A stretch of DNA of 64,000 nt from CAZJQD01 sp964548165 [NCBI: uncultured bacterium] (GTDB lineage: Bacteria > UBA8481). The translations under genes were made by a program, and so were the position numbers. How positions within the stretch are numbered: position 1 is the first letter of the stretch; each line of letters opens with the position of its first letter. The stretch lies in contig CAZJQD010000005.1 of the NCBI GenBank assembly GCA_964548165.1, positions 29,891 to 93,890 of the forward strand. The letters are read 5' to 3'. Below are positions 27,065 through 36,297 of the stretch, one piece after another. Under the pieces are notes generated by a model, which was not told where the DNA came from, ran no database searches, and saw nothing but the letters and a program-made list of their open reading frames with translations.

Positions 27065-28627
27065 ATGGACGAGAACGAGCGACCGGGAACGGGTGCGCCC
27101 CCAGGGGCGGCAGTGCCGGTGCCGGCGGAGGCCCAGGCCACGGCTCGCGAGGAGCGCGTGGTGCGTCGCGGCAAGCGCGATCGCCTTCGCGCGATCGGCG
27201 TCGATCCGTATCCTCCACGGGCTTCACGGACGCACACGTGCGAGGCCGCGCGTGGGCTCTTTCGCGAGGAAGATCCGGTCGCGCCCGGACCGGCTGCGAC
27301 CGTGCGCGTGGCGGGACGCATCCGGGGCCTCCGGGATCATGGCAAGACCTGGTTCGCCACGATCAGCGACGAGTCCGGAACGATCCAGCTCTACCTCAAG
27401 AAGGATTTCCTCGGGGATGCGTTCGAGATCGTGAAGCTCCTCGATCTCGGCGACTTCCTGGCCGCGTCCGGCACCATCTTCAAGACGAAGAAGGGCGAGA
27501 TCTCGGTTGAGGCCCGCGCGATCGCGGTCCTGGCGAAGGCCCTCGAACCCCTTCCCGACAAGTGGCACGGGCTCGCCGACCTCGAGCTCCGTTGCCGCCG
27601 CCGCTATCTCGACCTGGTGGCGAATCCGCCGGTGAGAGGAATCTTTCGCGCGCGGGCCCGGATGGTTGCCGCCATCCGCGCCTTCCTGGCGGGCCGCGGG
27701 TTCATGGAGGTCGAGACGCCGATGATGCAGCCGATCGCGGGCGGCGCCGCGGCGCGGCCGTTCATCACGCATCACAACACCCTCGACATGGATCTCTTCC
27801 TGAGGATCGCCCCCGAGCTCTACCTCAAGAGGCTCGTCGTGGGCGGGTTCGAGCGCGTCTTCGAGCTGAACAGGAACTTCCGCAATGAGGGCATGGACCG
27901 GAACCACAATCCCGAGTTCACGATGCTGGAGGCCTACCAGGCCTACGCTGACGTCAACGACATGATGGAGCTGACCGAGTCGCTCATCCACGACGCCGCG
28001 AGGGCCCTCCGCGACGGGGCGACGGTCGACTTCGATCCCGCGATCGTGCCCGAGTTCCCGCTCCCGCCGTGGCCGCGAGTTCCGTTCCTGGAGGCCATTG
28101 CCAACGGCGGTGGGCCGCGGCTGGCGCCGGGTGACGCCGCCGGGACCGCGGAGGCCGCGGCGCGATTCGGGCTCGAGATCGACCCCGAGGCCGGCGACGG
28201 ACCGGACGCCGAGTACGCGGCCCGCCTCGACGCGTTCTTCGATCGCTTCGCCGAGCCGACGCTGGAAGGGCCCATCTTCGTCATCGACTACCCGACGGTC
28301 CTCAGCCCGCTCGCGAAGCGAAAGCCCGAGGAACCCGAGCTGACGGAGCGCTTCGAGCTCTTCATCCGCGGCATGGAGGTGGCCAACGCCTTCTCCGAGC
28401 TCAACGATCCCGACGATCAGGAGGCCCGGTTCCGCGGCCAGGGCGGCACGATCGATATGGATTATGTCCGGGCGCTTCGCGCGGGCATGCCTCCCGCCGG
28501 CGGCCTCGGCATCGGGATCGATCGCCTGGCCATGCTCCTCACCGGTTCGCGCACCATCCGCGACGTCATCCTGTTCCCGGCCATGCGGCCCGAGGATCCG
28601 GATGAATCGGCGGAGACCGCGGGTTGA
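27065..28627 (+). CDS. lysS: Lysyl-tRNA synthetase, class II
   Basis: 520 residues; AGGAAGG lies about 6 nt before ATG 27065. An Ala/Pro-rich N-terminal tail (about 35 residues) comes before the OB-fold anticodon-binding domain ([19 protein letters not shown]). The class II motifs are present: motif 1 in [21 protein letters not shown], motif 2 [18 protein letters not shown], motif 3 [19 protein letters not shown]. It charges tRNA-Lys; the matching tRNA gene lies at 8235. The stop overlaps the next start. Confidence 0.97.
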   Translation: MDENERPGTGAPPGAAVPVPAEAQATAREERVVRRGKRDRLRAIGVDPYPPRASRTHTCEAARGLFREEDPVAPGPAATVRVAGRIRGLRDHGKTWFATISDESGTIQLYLKKDFLGDAFEIVKLLDLGDFLAASGTIFKTKKGEISVEARAIAVLAKALEPLPDKWHGLADLELRCRRRYLDLVANPPVRGIFRARARMVAAIRAFLAGRGFMEVETPMMQPIAGGAAARPFITHHNTLDMDLFLRIAPELYLKRLVVGGFERVFELNRNFRNEGMDRNHNPEFTMLEAYQAYADVNDMMELTESLIHDAARALRDGATVDFDPAIVPEFPLPPWPRVPFLEAIANGGGPRLAPGDAAGTAEAAARFGLEIDPEAGDGPDAEYAARLDAFFDRFAEPTLEGPIFVIDYPTVLSPLAKRKPEEPELTERFELFIRGMEVANAFSELNDPDDQEARFRGQGGTIDMDYVRALRAGMPPAGGLGIGIDRLAMLLTGSRTIRDVILFPAMRPEDPDESAETAG

Positions 28628-30042
28628 TCGGCGGGGATAACCTTCTCGTCGAACTCGCCGGGCGCCATCTCCTCGGCGGTCGCTTTCGATCGTTCTTGCG
28701 GGCGCGCTGGCGCCGCTGGCTGACCGCCGTCCTCGGGGCGGTCTTGACCCTCGCGACCGCGCTTGTCCTGGCGATGCGGGGCTCGCCCGTCTGGGGAGCG
28801 GTTGCCTTTCTCGGCGCGGGAGTCCTGGTCGCCGTCGCGCACAGGCTTCTCCACGGCCCCCTGCCGGATGCGGCTCGCGGCGCGTACGCGTCGGCGGTCA
28901 CGTTCGTCGCCGTCGCCGGGATCGCCCTGGCGGTCATGACCTTCATCGTCGTCGTCTCCGTCATGGACGGGTTCTCACGCGACATCCAGCGCGCGCTCTT
29001 GAAGGTTACGCCGGAGGTCATGGTCACGGCCTTCGACGAGCGGCTCGATCCCCGCGTCGCCGACGCGGTGCGGCGTGTCCCCGGGGTCGTCCGCGTGGCT
29101 CCCTACATCGAGAATGACCTCCTCCTCAAGCTCGACGGCATCGAGCGCCCGCTCCCGGTGAAGTTGCGCGGGGCCTCTACAGAGTCCCTGGGCCGCGAAG
29201 GCGGGCCGGATCTCCTGGCCGGCGCCTGGACCGACCTGGACTCGCCCGGCACCGTGATGGTGGGCAGCGAGCTCGCGCGCCTGTATGGCCTGAGGCCGGG
29301 TTCCCGCGCCTGGCTCGTGACCTCGAGCGGCACGCTGACCCCGATGGGCCTCGTGCCGGGGCTCGTCGAGGTTACCGTGGCCGGCGTCTTCAAGTCCGGG
29401 TTCTACGAGGTCGACCAGGGGATGCTCTTCTCCGGCATGGAGACCGCGCGCGATCTCTTCGGCCTCGGCGACGCGGTGACGGGCCTCGAGGTGGCGGGCG
29501 TGGATCCCTACGCGGCGCCGGAACTGGCGTGGCGGATCCAGGCGGAGATGATCCAGCCGCTCATCGTCATGTCCTGGGCGGACACGCGCCGCAATCTCTA
29601 CACGGCGATGCAGACCGAGAAGGTGGCGATGTTCATCATCGAGTCCCTGCTCATCCTCATCGCGTCCTTCAACATCACCTCGACGCTCTACATGGCGATC
29701 GGCCGCAAGACGCGCGAGATCGGCCTTCTCGTTGCCCTGGGCATGAGCCGCGCGCGCATCGTCGCGCTCTTCGCGATGGAGGGCCTGGCGATCGGGCTGG
29801 CCGGAACGATCCTGGGCGCCGTGCTGGGCACCGGGTTCTGCGTCTACCTGGAGAAGTTTCCGGTGCAGATGCCGGGCGGCGGAAGCGTCTACTACATCGC
29901 GACGGTGCCGGTTCATCTCTCGCCGAGCCTCGTCGCGATCACGGTCGCCGTAGCCGTCACGGTCTCGCTGGGAGCGGCCCTGTACCCGGCCTGGCGCGCG
30001 TCGCGCCTGGCGCCGGCCCGCGCCCTGAGGGTCGAGGGATGA
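28624..30042 (+). CDS. lolC: LolC/LolE-family lipoprotein-releasing ABC permease
   Basis: 472 residues from TTG 28624, overlapping the lysS stop as TTGA. The familiar part starts near residue 85: [25 protein letters not shown], then a periplasmic domain ([20 protein letters not shown]), followed by three FtsX helices around [39 protein letters not shown] and a final one. Unusually, two extra hydrophobic helices (about 33-50 and 57-75) stand before the normal first helix. With LolD it extracts lipoproteins from the inner membrane for transfer to the outer membrane, so the cell should have one. Confidence 0.85.
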   Translation: MIGGDNLLVELAGRHLLGGRFRSFLRARWRRWLTAVLGAVLTLATALVLAMRGSPVWGAVAFLGAGVLVAVAHRLLHGPLPDAARGAYASAVTFVAVAGIALAVMTFIVVVSVMDGFSRDIQRALLKVTPEVMVTAFDERLDPRVADAVRRVPGVVRVAPYIENDLLLKLDGIERPLPVKLRGASTESLGREGGPDLLAGAWTDLDSPGTVMVGSELARLYGLRPGSRAWLVTSSGTLTPMGLVPGLVEVTVAGVFKSGFYEVDQGMLFSGMETARDLFGLGDAVTGLEVAGVDPYAAPELAWRIQAEMIQPLIVMSWADTRRNLYTAMQTEKVAMFIIESLLILIASFNITSTLYMAIGRKTREIGLLVALGMSRARIVALFAMEGLAIGLAGTILGAVLGTGFCVYLEKFPVQMPGGGSVYYIATVPVHLSPSLVAITVAVAVTVSLGAALYPAWRASRLAPARALRVEG

Positions 30043-30698
30043 CCGCGCGGCCGCCGGGGGTCGGTGGCGTGAGCGTCGTGGGCGTGACCGTCTCCGGCCT
30101 GACCAAGGGCTTTCCGCTCCCGGATGGCGGTCTCCTGCCGATCCTGCGCGGGATCGACATGCACGTGGGCGAAGGCGAGGCGGTCGCCGTCATGGGGTCG
30201 AGCGGTTCGGGCAAGACGACGCTCCTGCACATCCTCTCCGGGATCGAGACCGCGGACGCGGGCCGCGTGGAGGTCCTCGGTGGTCGGCCCGGCCTCGTCT
30301 TCCAGGCGCACTACCTCGTGCCCGAGCTCGACGCGCGGGAGAACGTGGCCCTGGCGGCACGGCTGGCTGGCGTCGGCAGGGCGGAGGCGATGGCCAGGGC
30401 GGATCGCCTGCTGGAGGAGGTGGGATTGGCGGCGCGAGCCCTTCATCACCCGGCAGAACTCTCGGGCGGAGAGGCCGCGCGCGTGGCGCTGGCCCGATCG
30501 CTGGCGTCCTCGCCGCGCGTGGTGCTGGCCGATGAGCCGACGGGGAGCCTGGACGAGGAGAACGCCGCGCGCGTCCTCGACCTCCTGTTCGCCGCCGTCC
30601 GCGCTCACGGCGTGACGCTCGTTCTCGTAACTCATGACGCCGCAGTCGCCGCGCGCGCCGACAGGACCCTCAAACTTGAACACGGCGTACTGCGATGA
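30039..30698 (+). CDS. lolD: LolD-like ABC transporter ATPase
   Basis: 219 residues, ATGA overlap with lolC. Walker A GSSGSGKTT, Q-loop VFQAHYLVPELDAREN, signature LSGGEAARVALARSL, Walker B VVLADEPTGSLD and H-loop LVTHD are complete. The QAHYLVPEL..EN form is that of LolD and its MacB relatives. It powers lipoprotein release by the LolC protein. Confidence 0.9.
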   Translation: MTARPPGVGGVSVVGVTVSGLTKGFPLPDGGLLPILRGIDMHVGEGEAVAVMGSSGSGKTTLLHILSGIETADAGRVEVLGGRPGLVFQAHYLVPELDARENVALAARLAGVGRAEAMARADRLLEEVGLAARALHHPAELSGGEAARVALARSLASSPRVVLADEPTGSLDEENAARVLDLLFAAVRAHGVTLVLVTHDAAVAARADRTLKLEHGVLR

Positions 30699-30710
30699 TA
30701 GCCTTCCTCC

Positions 30711-31601
30711 ATGGCTAAGAAGGTCGACGAGCGCTGGGTCTGGATTGACGGGACGTTCTTTCCGAAGAGCGAAGCCAAGGTCAGCGTCTTCGACCATGGC
30801 TTTCTCTATGGCGACGGCGTCTTCGAGGGCGTGCGCGCCTACGAGGGCAACGTCTTCTGTCTCGACGAGCACATCGAGCGCCTCTTCAACTCCGCGCGCG
30901 CCATCGCCCTCGAGATCCCCCTGACCCGGCAGGAGATCGGCGACGCCATCGTTGAGACCCTGAAGCGCAACAAGTTGACGAGCGGGTACATCCGCCCGAT
31001 CGTCTCGCGCGGCATCGGCGACCTCGGGCTCGATCCCCGGAAGTGCCCGAAGGCGTCGGTCATCGTCATCGCGGATACCCTGCAGATGTACCCTCAGCAG
31101 TTCTACGACGAGGGACTCGAGATCGCCATCGTCTCGACGCGCCGCAATCTCCCGACCGCGCTCTCGCCGCAGATCAAGTCGCTCAATTACCTCAACAACA
31201 TCCTGGCGCGGCTCGAGGTCAACCGCCTCGGCGTCGGCGAAGGGATCATGCTCAACCACGAGGGCTACGTGGCCGAAGCGACGGCGGACAACATCTTCAT
31301 CGTCAAGGGAGGTGCCATCAAGACCCCGGCCATCCCCATGGGCGCGCTGCCCGGCATCACCCGGGGGTGCGTGATCGAGCTCGCGCGCGACGCCGGGATG
31401 AACGTCATCGAGACCATCTTGACGCCGTACGATCTCTATACGGCCGACGAGTGCTTCCTCACAGGCACCGGCGCCGAGGTCGTTCCGGCCCGCGCCATCG
31501 AGGGGCGCGCGATCGGGAGCGGGAAGCCGGGCCCGATCACCAGGAAACTCATCGAGCTCTTCCGCGGCATCGTCAAGGTTCGCGGACGCCGCTTCTCCTG
31601 A
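30711..31601 (+). CDS. ilvE: Branched-chain amino acid aminotransferase
   Basis: 296 residues, ATG 30711, 12 nt after lolD. Fold-type IV PLP enzyme: VFDHGFLYGDGVFEGVRAYEG, RPIVSRGIGDLGLDP, the catalytic lysine K156 in QIKSLNYLNNILA, EGYVAEATADNIFIV, PGITRGCVIELA and FLTGTGAEVVPA. The length and the GDGVFEG..Y motif fit IlvE rather than D-amino acid transaminase or ADC lyase. It makes Leu, Ile and Val from their keto acids. No other ilv gene is present in the window. Confidence 0.93.
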   Translation: MAKKVDERWVWIDGTFFPKSEAKVSVFDHGFLYGDGVFEGVRAYEGNVFCLDEHIERLFNSARAIALEIPLTRQEIGDAIVETLKRNKLTSGYIRPIVSRGIGDLGLDPRKCPKASVIVIADTLQMYPQQFYDEGLEIAIVSTRRNLPTALSPQIKSLNYLNNILARLEVNRLGVGEGIMLNHEGYVAEATADNIFIVKGGAIKTPAIPMGALPGITRGCVIELARDAGMNVIETILTPYDLYTADECFLTGTGAEVVPARAIEGRAIGSGKPGPITRKLIELFRGIVKVRGRRFS

Positions 31602-31611
31602 CGATTTTAAC

Positions 31612-31700
31612 CATGAGCGCCCATTCCGGCAAAGCCGGAACGGGCGCCGAGGCGCGCGCGCGATCAGCTCCCCCCTCGGACTCCCCCCATCGCTATCCTG
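31612..31700 (+). repeat. Dispersed repeat, family 2, copy E1 (shortened)
   Basis: Between ilvE and mcsA. Contains CCGGCAAAGCCGGAACGGGC, then GCCGAGG, CAGCTCCCCCCTCGGACTCC and CCCCATCGCTA. The same ordered blocks occur at 35407-35528 and, inverted, at 45427-45537. The 5' third seen in the other copies is missing. Confidence 0.7.
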
Positions 31701-31764
31701 AAAGCATTCAAGTTCTCTGGAAACCCGGGGAACGGTCGCTGACTTTTTCCGCCGCCAAGCGAAC

Positions 31765-32322
31765 GTGACCGTGCCGCCGTTCCCGGTGCCGCCGATCGAT
31801 CCGGGCAATCCCCCGGTCTGCGATATCTGCCACGAGCACCCGGCGAGCGTCCAGTTCGTCGAGCAGAGGGGAGACCAGGTTCGCCAGCTCTCGCTCTGTT
31901 CCCAGTGCGCCCAGAAGCAGGGGATCAACACGCAGGGCGGGCAGGTGACGTTGAACCTTCCCGCGCTGCTCGCGCAGATGGCGGCGGGCGCGGCCGGAGC
32001 CGGTGGTCCCGGCCGCCTCGCGGTCGCCCACGACGTCGCCTGCCCGTCCTGCGGGATGACGGCGGAGCAGTTTCGCGAGGGCGGGCGACTGGGATGCGCG
32101 CGATGTTACGAGGCGTTCGAGCCGATGATCGCGTCGATCGTCCGGAGGGTCCAGGCCGGGAGCGCGCACCGGGGCCTGGCGCCCCAGCGACTGGGCGCCG
32201 CTCCCGCCGACGATCTCGCCGAGCTGAGAGAGAAGCTCAAGCGCGCGGTGAAGGAGGAACGCTACGAGGAGGCGGCGAAACTGCGCGACCAGATCCGCGA
32301 GCTCGAGAAGGAAGGCGCGTGA
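31765..32322 (+). CDS. mcsA: McsA-like zinc-finger activator of the protein arginine kinase
   Basis: 185 residues from GTG 31765. Two treble-clef pairs are visible: CDICHEHPAS with LCSQCAQ, and CPSCGMT with LGCARCYEAFEP. The last 35 residues form a UVR motif (LREKLKRAVKEERYEEAAKL). This layout is McsA, which binds and activates McsB and links it to Clp protease control. The first about 15 residues are Pro-rich. It overlaps mcsB by 4 nt, the conserved order. Confidence 0.93.
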   Translation: MTVPPFPVPPIDPGNPPVCDICHEHPASVQFVEQRGDQVRQLSLCSQCAQKQGINTQGGQVTLNLPALLAQMAAGAAGAGGPGRLAVAHDVACPSCGMTAEQFREGGRLGCARCYEAFEPMIASIVRRVQAGSAHRGLAPQRLGAAPADDLAELREKLKRAVKEERYEEAAKLRDQIRELEKEGA

Positions 32323-33389
32323 GCGAGTTCCTGTCGCGGCTCCTGGATTCGCCCGCGCGCTGGCTGCATGGCCATGGTCCCGAGGCCCGCGTCGTCCATT
32401 CGACGCGCGTCCGGCTGGCCCGTAACCTCGAGAATCTCCCGTTTCCTCGGCGCGCCGACGCGGGAGTACTGGAGCGGTTGAAGTACGAGGGGCGAAAGCT
32501 CGTCGAGACGGCGCCCTTTCTCAAGGCCATGAAGCTCGTGGACTTCGACACCCTTGGTCCCCTGGACCGTGAATTTCTCGTCGAGCGCCACCTGGTGTCG
32601 CGCGAGTTCGCGGGCGGCAACGGCCGGTTGCTCCTTGTCGACGACGCGGAGTCGGTGGCGATCATGGTTCACGAGGAGGATCACTTCCGCTTCCAGGTCC
32701 TGCAATCGGGGCTGAACGCGGCGGAGGCCTGGCGCATCCTGCGCAACATCGAGCGCGATGTCGACAAGCAGGTGGCCTTCGCCTTTCGCCCGCCGTGGGG
32801 CTACCTGACCTCGTGCCCGACCAACCTCGGCACCGGCCTCAGGGTCTCCGCGCTCTGCCATCTCCCGGGGCTGGCCCTGACCGGTGCCATGCCCGAGGTC
32901 ATGCAGTTGGCGGGGCAGGTCGCGGTGGCCGTGAGGGGTTTCTACGGCGAGGGATCCGAGCCGAGCGGGCACTTCTTTCAGTTCTCCAACCGGACCTCGC
33001 TGGGGCGGAGCGAGGACGAGATGGTGGGCGAGATCGAGGCGTGGGTGCGCCAGATCATCGAGCGCGAGATCGCGGCGCGGGAGCGGGTGCGCGACCAGGA
33101 TCGCCTTGCCCTCGAGGATCGCGTGCACCGCGCGCTGGGACTCCTCTCCCACGCCCGCGTCCTCAGCTCGCAGGAGATGATGGATCACCTGTCGCTCGTT
33201 CGCTTCGGCATCGACATGGGCCTGGTGGAGAAGCCCGACCTCGCGACCCTCCACCGGCTTCAACTCCTCGCCCAGCCCGCTCACCTCATGAAGCGAAAGC
33301 TCCGCGACGATCCCGACGCGCGACCTCTCTCGCCCGTCGAGCGCGACGTGGCGAGGGCCGCGCTCTTTCGAGAAGCCCTTACGGCGTAG
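32319..33389 (+). CDS. mcsB: Protein arginine kinase McsB
   Basis: 356 residues, standard length. It shows HSTRVRLARNLENLPFP, an NEED-loop counterpart MVHEEDHFRFQ, and SCPTNLGTGLR with the catalytic-site Cys at 166, plus SNRTSLGRSEDEMV. These are the phosphagen-kinase-fold motifs of McsB, which phosphorylates arginines to mark proteins for ClpCP. Its C-terminus overlaps the end of the convergent SGNH gene by 11 nt. clpC and ctsR, the usual neighbours in Firmicutes, are not here. Confidence 0.95.
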   Translation: MSEFLSRLLDSPARWLHGHGPEARVVHSTRVRLARNLENLPFPRRADAGVLERLKYEGRKLVETAPFLKAMKLVDFDTLGPLDREFLVERHLVSREFAGGNGRLLLVDDAESVAIMVHEEDHFRFQVLQSGLNAAEAWRILRNIERDVDKQVAFAFRPPWGYLTSCPTNLGTGLRVSALCHLPGLALTGAMPEVMQLAGQVAVAVRGFYGEGSEPSGHFFQFSNRTSLGRSEDEMVGEIEAWVRQIIEREIAARERVRDQDRLALEDRVHRALGLLSHARVLSSQEMMDHLSLVRFGIDMGLVEKPDLATLHRLQLLAQPAHLMKRKLRDDPDARPLSPVERDVARAALFREALTA

Positions 33390-34491
33390 CCGGGATGGGG
33401 TTGAGGGCAGAACCCTCCAGCCATCTCGAGACGGCCTCGGCGGCGACGGCGTGGCCGGCCGCTGTCCAGTGCCCGTCGTTCCGGAAATAAAGACTGCCGG
33501 GATCCGGATGCGTGCGAAATGTGTCCCAGAGAGAGAACACGGGGATCTTCTCCGTCGCCGCCCAGCGAAGGAAGAGTTCCTCGGGGCGTCGCGAGGAGAC
33601 GCCGGGGGGGAAGTTGTGCGCGATGCGGCCATCGGTCCAGGCCTCGGCCGAGACCTGGTGGCCGTAGGGATAAAGGACGACGCGAAAGGCGACGCCCTGC
33701 GCCTGGAGCAGGTCCCGGATCTTCGCCAGGTAGTGAAACGAGTGGTCCCAGCGGGGAACGTACTCCGTATCGGGGATGGAGTCGCGGCCGGGAAAGAGCG
33801 GCTCTAGGTCGAGAGCGGCTCCCGCGTAGCCCACGTCTTCTCTACCAGCCGGCAGCACTTTCAGCGCGGTGTGCCTGAGGTAGCAGAAGAGGGCGCTGTG
33901 CCTTTCGAGGAATTGCGCGGTCGGGCCGGTGAGCGAGAGACCGCCGGCCTGGCGCGGCCGGATCGAGAGGGGCAGGCCGGTCTCGTCGGTGATGAGGCGC
34001 CGGGAGTAGTAGACGTCGTTGGCAGGATCGGAGAGGTCAAAGAAGAGGATGACGGTGTCAGGTTCCAGGGCGAGCCCGCGGTGGCGCAGGTAGAGGTACT
34101 CGAGCAGGGGGGAGTAGGATTTCACGCCCGCGTTCAGCACGGTCCGACCCGGTCGTTCCAACCGATCTGCCAGGATGAAGCCTCGCGCGACGCCGTATCC
34201 CTCCATGAAGGAATCTCCCAGGAGCAGGATGCGGCTCGAGCCGTTGTCCGTGATCTCGTCATCTCTCATGCCGAGAGAGTTGATCGCGTAGGCGACGTCA
34301 TACTCCGCGCTGATCATGCGTCCCCGCGATCCGGGGCGCAGGGAGTGATCAAGGATGGGGTCGGGGCGCATGACCGTGCCCATCGCGTTGACGGGAAAGA
34401 AGGGGAGGGCGCGTACGAGGAGTTCGGCAGCGAGCACGGCGACCAGGGAGGCGACGGCAAGCAGGGCTAGTTTCGCGAGAACGGGCTTCAT
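33379..34491 (-). CDS. SGNH/GDSL-hydrolase-fold envelope protein
   Basis: 370 residues from ATG 34491. An N-terminal anchor (LALLAVASLVAVLAAELLV) leads to the block I motif ILLLGDSFMEGYGV, block II region LNAGVKSYSP, VILFFDLSDPANDVY, and block V DGHWTAAGHAVAA with the Asp-x-x-His pair. The fold is that of SGNH esterases; membrane-anchored members such as AlgX/AlgJ or PatB acetylate or de-acetylate polysaccharides. Ser in GDSF and DxxH suggest an active enzyme. Substrate unknown; it neighbours a barrel protein on the same strand. Confidence 0.72.
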   Translation of the reverse strand: MKPVLAKLALLAVASLVAVLAAELLVRALPFFPVNAMGTVMRPDPILDHSLRPGSRGRMISAEYDVAYAINSLGMRDDEITDNGSSRILLLGDSFMEGYGVARGFILADRLERPGRTVLNAGVKSYSPLLEYLYLRHRGLALEPDTVILFFDLSDPANDVYYSRRLITDETGLPLSIRPRQAGGLSLTGPTAQFLERHSALFCYLRHTALKVLPAGREDVGYAGAALDLEPLFPGRDSIPDTEYVPRWDHSFHYLAKIRDLLQAQGVAFRVVLYPYGHQVSAEAWTDGRIAHNFPPGVSSRRPEELFLRWAATEKIPVFSLWDTFRTHPDPGSLYFRNDGHWTAAGHAVAAEAVSRWLEGSALNPIPATP

Positions 34492-34516
34492 GCGGAGGCG
34501 ATCCAGGCCGTGGCGA

Positions 34517-35224
34517 TCACAGTTCGAGTCGGAAGCCCACGGAAGCGGATCCGCGAGTGGAATTCTCCCGCGTCGGGGAGGGCATGTCGAAGTCGGTGGC
34601 CTCGGCGCGCCCGCTGAATCGCATCGTCAGGCGTTCGTTGACGGGACGCTCGAAGGAGGCGAAGACCGCGGCCTGGTCGCGATCGCGGAAGGATTCGTCG
34701 TTGTAGCGACTGCCCGACCAGGAGGCGCCGATCCTCACGCTGTGCCGTATCCCCCAGCGGTAGCGGGCCTCCACGCCGGAGGTCACGATGAGGTTGTCGA
34801 GCGATCGCTGGTCGTAATCGCGCTGGCGGACCGAGACGTGGGGCCAGAGCGCCCAACCCGGGGCGGGCTCAAATGTGAGGCGCACCTGCCCGTGCGTGGT
34901 GTGATTGTCGAGCTGGGGACGGGTGACGTAATCGCGGTCCAGGCGCTGGGCTCGAACGCTGACGCGCGCCCCCTCGCGAACGACCTGGTCCCACTGCAAC
35001 CAGGAATTGTTGTAGCGATACCGATCGAATTCCTCGTCGTCCCGGGCGTCGGCCGCGTCCTCCGATTCCACGTAGACGGCCGTGTATTTCTCTCCGTATT
35101 CATGCTCGCCGGAGAGCACGCGTTCCCCGGCCGCGTCGGCGCGACCGGTACTCGCCGGAGAAATTATCAGGAGGAATGAAGAAAACGCTAAAGTCGGAAT
35201 CCACAATGAGGAGGGAAATGTCAT
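34517..35224 (-). CDS. Predicted outer-membrane beta-barrel protein
   Basis: 235 residues; ATG 35224 with GAGGAGG-like bases just upstream on the minus strand. Signal peptide (LWIPTLAFSSFLLIISPAS). The mature part is full of alternating aromatic/charged strands: YRYNNSWLQWDQVVREGARV, GQVRLTFEPAPGWALWPHV, YRWGIRHSVRIGASWSG, and it ends SASVGFRLEL. A strand ending in a hydrophobic residue at the very C-terminus is the Omp-type sorting signal. Transport or enzymatic role unknown. Confidence 0.6.
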   Translation of the reverse strand: MTFPSSLWIPTLAFSSFLLIISPASTGRADAAGERVLSGEHEYGEKYTAVYVESEDAADARDDEEFDRYRYNNSWLQWDQVVREGARVSVRAQRLDRDYVTRPQLDNHTTHGQVRLTFEPAPGWALWPHVSVRQRDYDQRSLDNLIVTSGVEARYRWGIRHSVRIGASWSGSRYNDESFRDRDQAAVFASFERPVNERLTMRFSGRAEATDFDMPSPTRENSTRGSASVGFRLEL

Positions 35225-35271
35225 GGCCGCTCCCCGTACTCATCGGCGCGGCTGACATGGCGCTAAAGTTT

Positions 35272-35380
35272 TCGGCGCATTCGCCGACAAGTGTATTACC
35301 GAAACTTCTCGCCCTCCGAGAAGACGGAAAGGTATTATTCATCACAGAAGCCGGAGCTCGCCACTCCGGCTTCACCTTTT
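35272..35380 (+). terminator. Hairpin cluster ending in a rho-independent-type terminator
   Basis: Three perfect hairpins in series: TCGGCG/CGCCGA (35272-35287), CTTCTCG/CGAGAAG (35305-35323) and GAAGCCGGAG/CTCCGGCTTC (35347-35373), the last followed by ACCTTTT. Read on the plus strand this is a good terminator, yet no plus-strand gene lies upstream of it. Read on the minus strand it is the leader of the barrel gene. The gap 35225-35661 holds this element, repeat E2 and the rex promoter. Confidence 0.5.
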
Positions 35381-35406
35381 AAGTCTCCGTTCACCCCCGT
35401 CCCGCC

Positions 35407-35528
35407 TGCCATCACGACTGCCCCGGCAAAGCCGGCGGAGTCGCATGGCCGGAACGGGCGCCGAGGGGGGCGCGCGAACAGCGTGTGGAACAGCTCCCCC
35501 CCTTGGTCTCCACCCCATCGCTTACCCT
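35407..35528 (+). repeat. Dispersed repeat, family 2, copy E2
   Basis: GCCATCACGACTGCCCCGGC, AAAGCCGG, TCGCATGGCCGGAACGGGCG, CCGAGG, CAGCTCCCCCC and CACCCCATCGCTTAC occur in order. Copy E3 (45427-45537) matches this along its length in inverse orientation. Intergenic. Confidence 0.75.
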
Positions 35529-35649
35529 TTTATCCCTCGTAGCGCGAGGGATGCGCGGCTGGATATTGAGGGCCCTGAACGGTCGACATTGGGTTGGGGA
35601 ACGAGTGCCTGTTTTCACATTTCCGTGGCGAGTCGCTTGTTCCATCACT

Positions 35650-35655
35650 TATACT
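35650..35655 (+). promoter_or_regulatory. -10 box of rex
   Basis: TATACT ends 6 nt before the GTG start of rex, predicting a leaderless transcript. The -35 is not clear. Confidence 0.5.
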
Positions 35656-35661
35656 CCCTTC

Positions 35662-36297
35662 GTGACAAAAATCTCCAATTCGACGGTCCGTCGTCTCTCC
35701 ATCTATCTCCGTCAGCTCGAAGACCTTATGGATGAAGGGGTTGAGACGGTTTCATCGGCGCGGCTGAGTGAATTGGCGACCGTCAAAGCCACCCAGCTCC
35801 GCAAGGATCTCAGCTTCTTCGGATCGTTCGGCGTGCGTGGTCTCGGATACTCCGTTCCCAAGCTCGCCGCTCGCATCAAGGCCATCCTAGGTCTTGACCG
35901 CGAGTGGAAGGCCGTCCTCTTCGGTGCGGGATCGCTGGGCCGCGCGCTGGCCGGATACAGGGGCTTTGAGCGGCACAACATCCGGATTGTGGGTATCATG
36001 GACAATGATCCCCATAAAGTGGGGACCGTCATTGGGGGTGTTACCGTCCAGGGTATGGATCGCATGCAGGAAATTCGCCGGGACACCGGTGCTCAGATCG
36101 CCGTCATCGCGGTCCCGGGTTCGGCGGCCAGGTCCTTGAGCGAGAAGATCGTCGATGCGGGATTCGCGGGTGTCGTCAACTTCGCCCCGGTCCGGCTCTC
36201 CCTTCCCAAGGGAATGCCGCTCTACTCCGTGGATCTCTCCATCGCGTTCGAGCATGTGACGTACAAATTGAAGGAAACCGACACGGGGGACAATTGA
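35662..36297 (+). CDS. rex: Redox-sensing transcriptional repressor Rex
   Basis: 211 residues from GTG 35662, where the family's usual start (STVRRLSIYLRQLEDL) begins; the frame is open further left but without similarity. The N-terminal winged helix has SARLSELATVKATQLRKDLS and FGSFGVRGLGY. The Rossmann domain has the NADH-binding LFGAGSLGRALAGY, then IVGIMDNDPHKVG and a dimerisation C-terminus. Rex senses NADH/NAD+ and represses fermentation and respiration genes. It probably reads from a leaderless mRNA and is coupled to the next gene (TTGA overlap). Confidence 0.95.
   Translation: MTKISNSTVRRLSIYLRQLEDLMDEGVETVSSARLSELATVKATQLRKDLSFFGSFGVRGLGYSVPKLAARIKAILGLDREWKAVLFGAGSLGRALAGYRGFERHNIRIVGIMDNDPHKVGTVIGGVTVQGMDRMQEIRRDTGAQIAVIAVPGSAARSLSEKIVDAGFAGVVNFAPVRLSLPKGMPLYSVDLSIAFEHVTYKLKETDTGDN

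Noticed and set aside
24670-27321. Minus-strand open frame of about 880 codons across pdxJ, the HD-GYP gene and lysS
   Set aside because: It crosses three well-supported genes and shows no domain; it is an artefact of high GC.
35176-35382. 68-codon plus-strand gene with AGGAGG just before its ATG
   Set aside because: The spacing of 1 nt is too short for a ribosome site. The frame runs antisense to the start of the barrel gene, and its stop lies inside the terminator hairpin.
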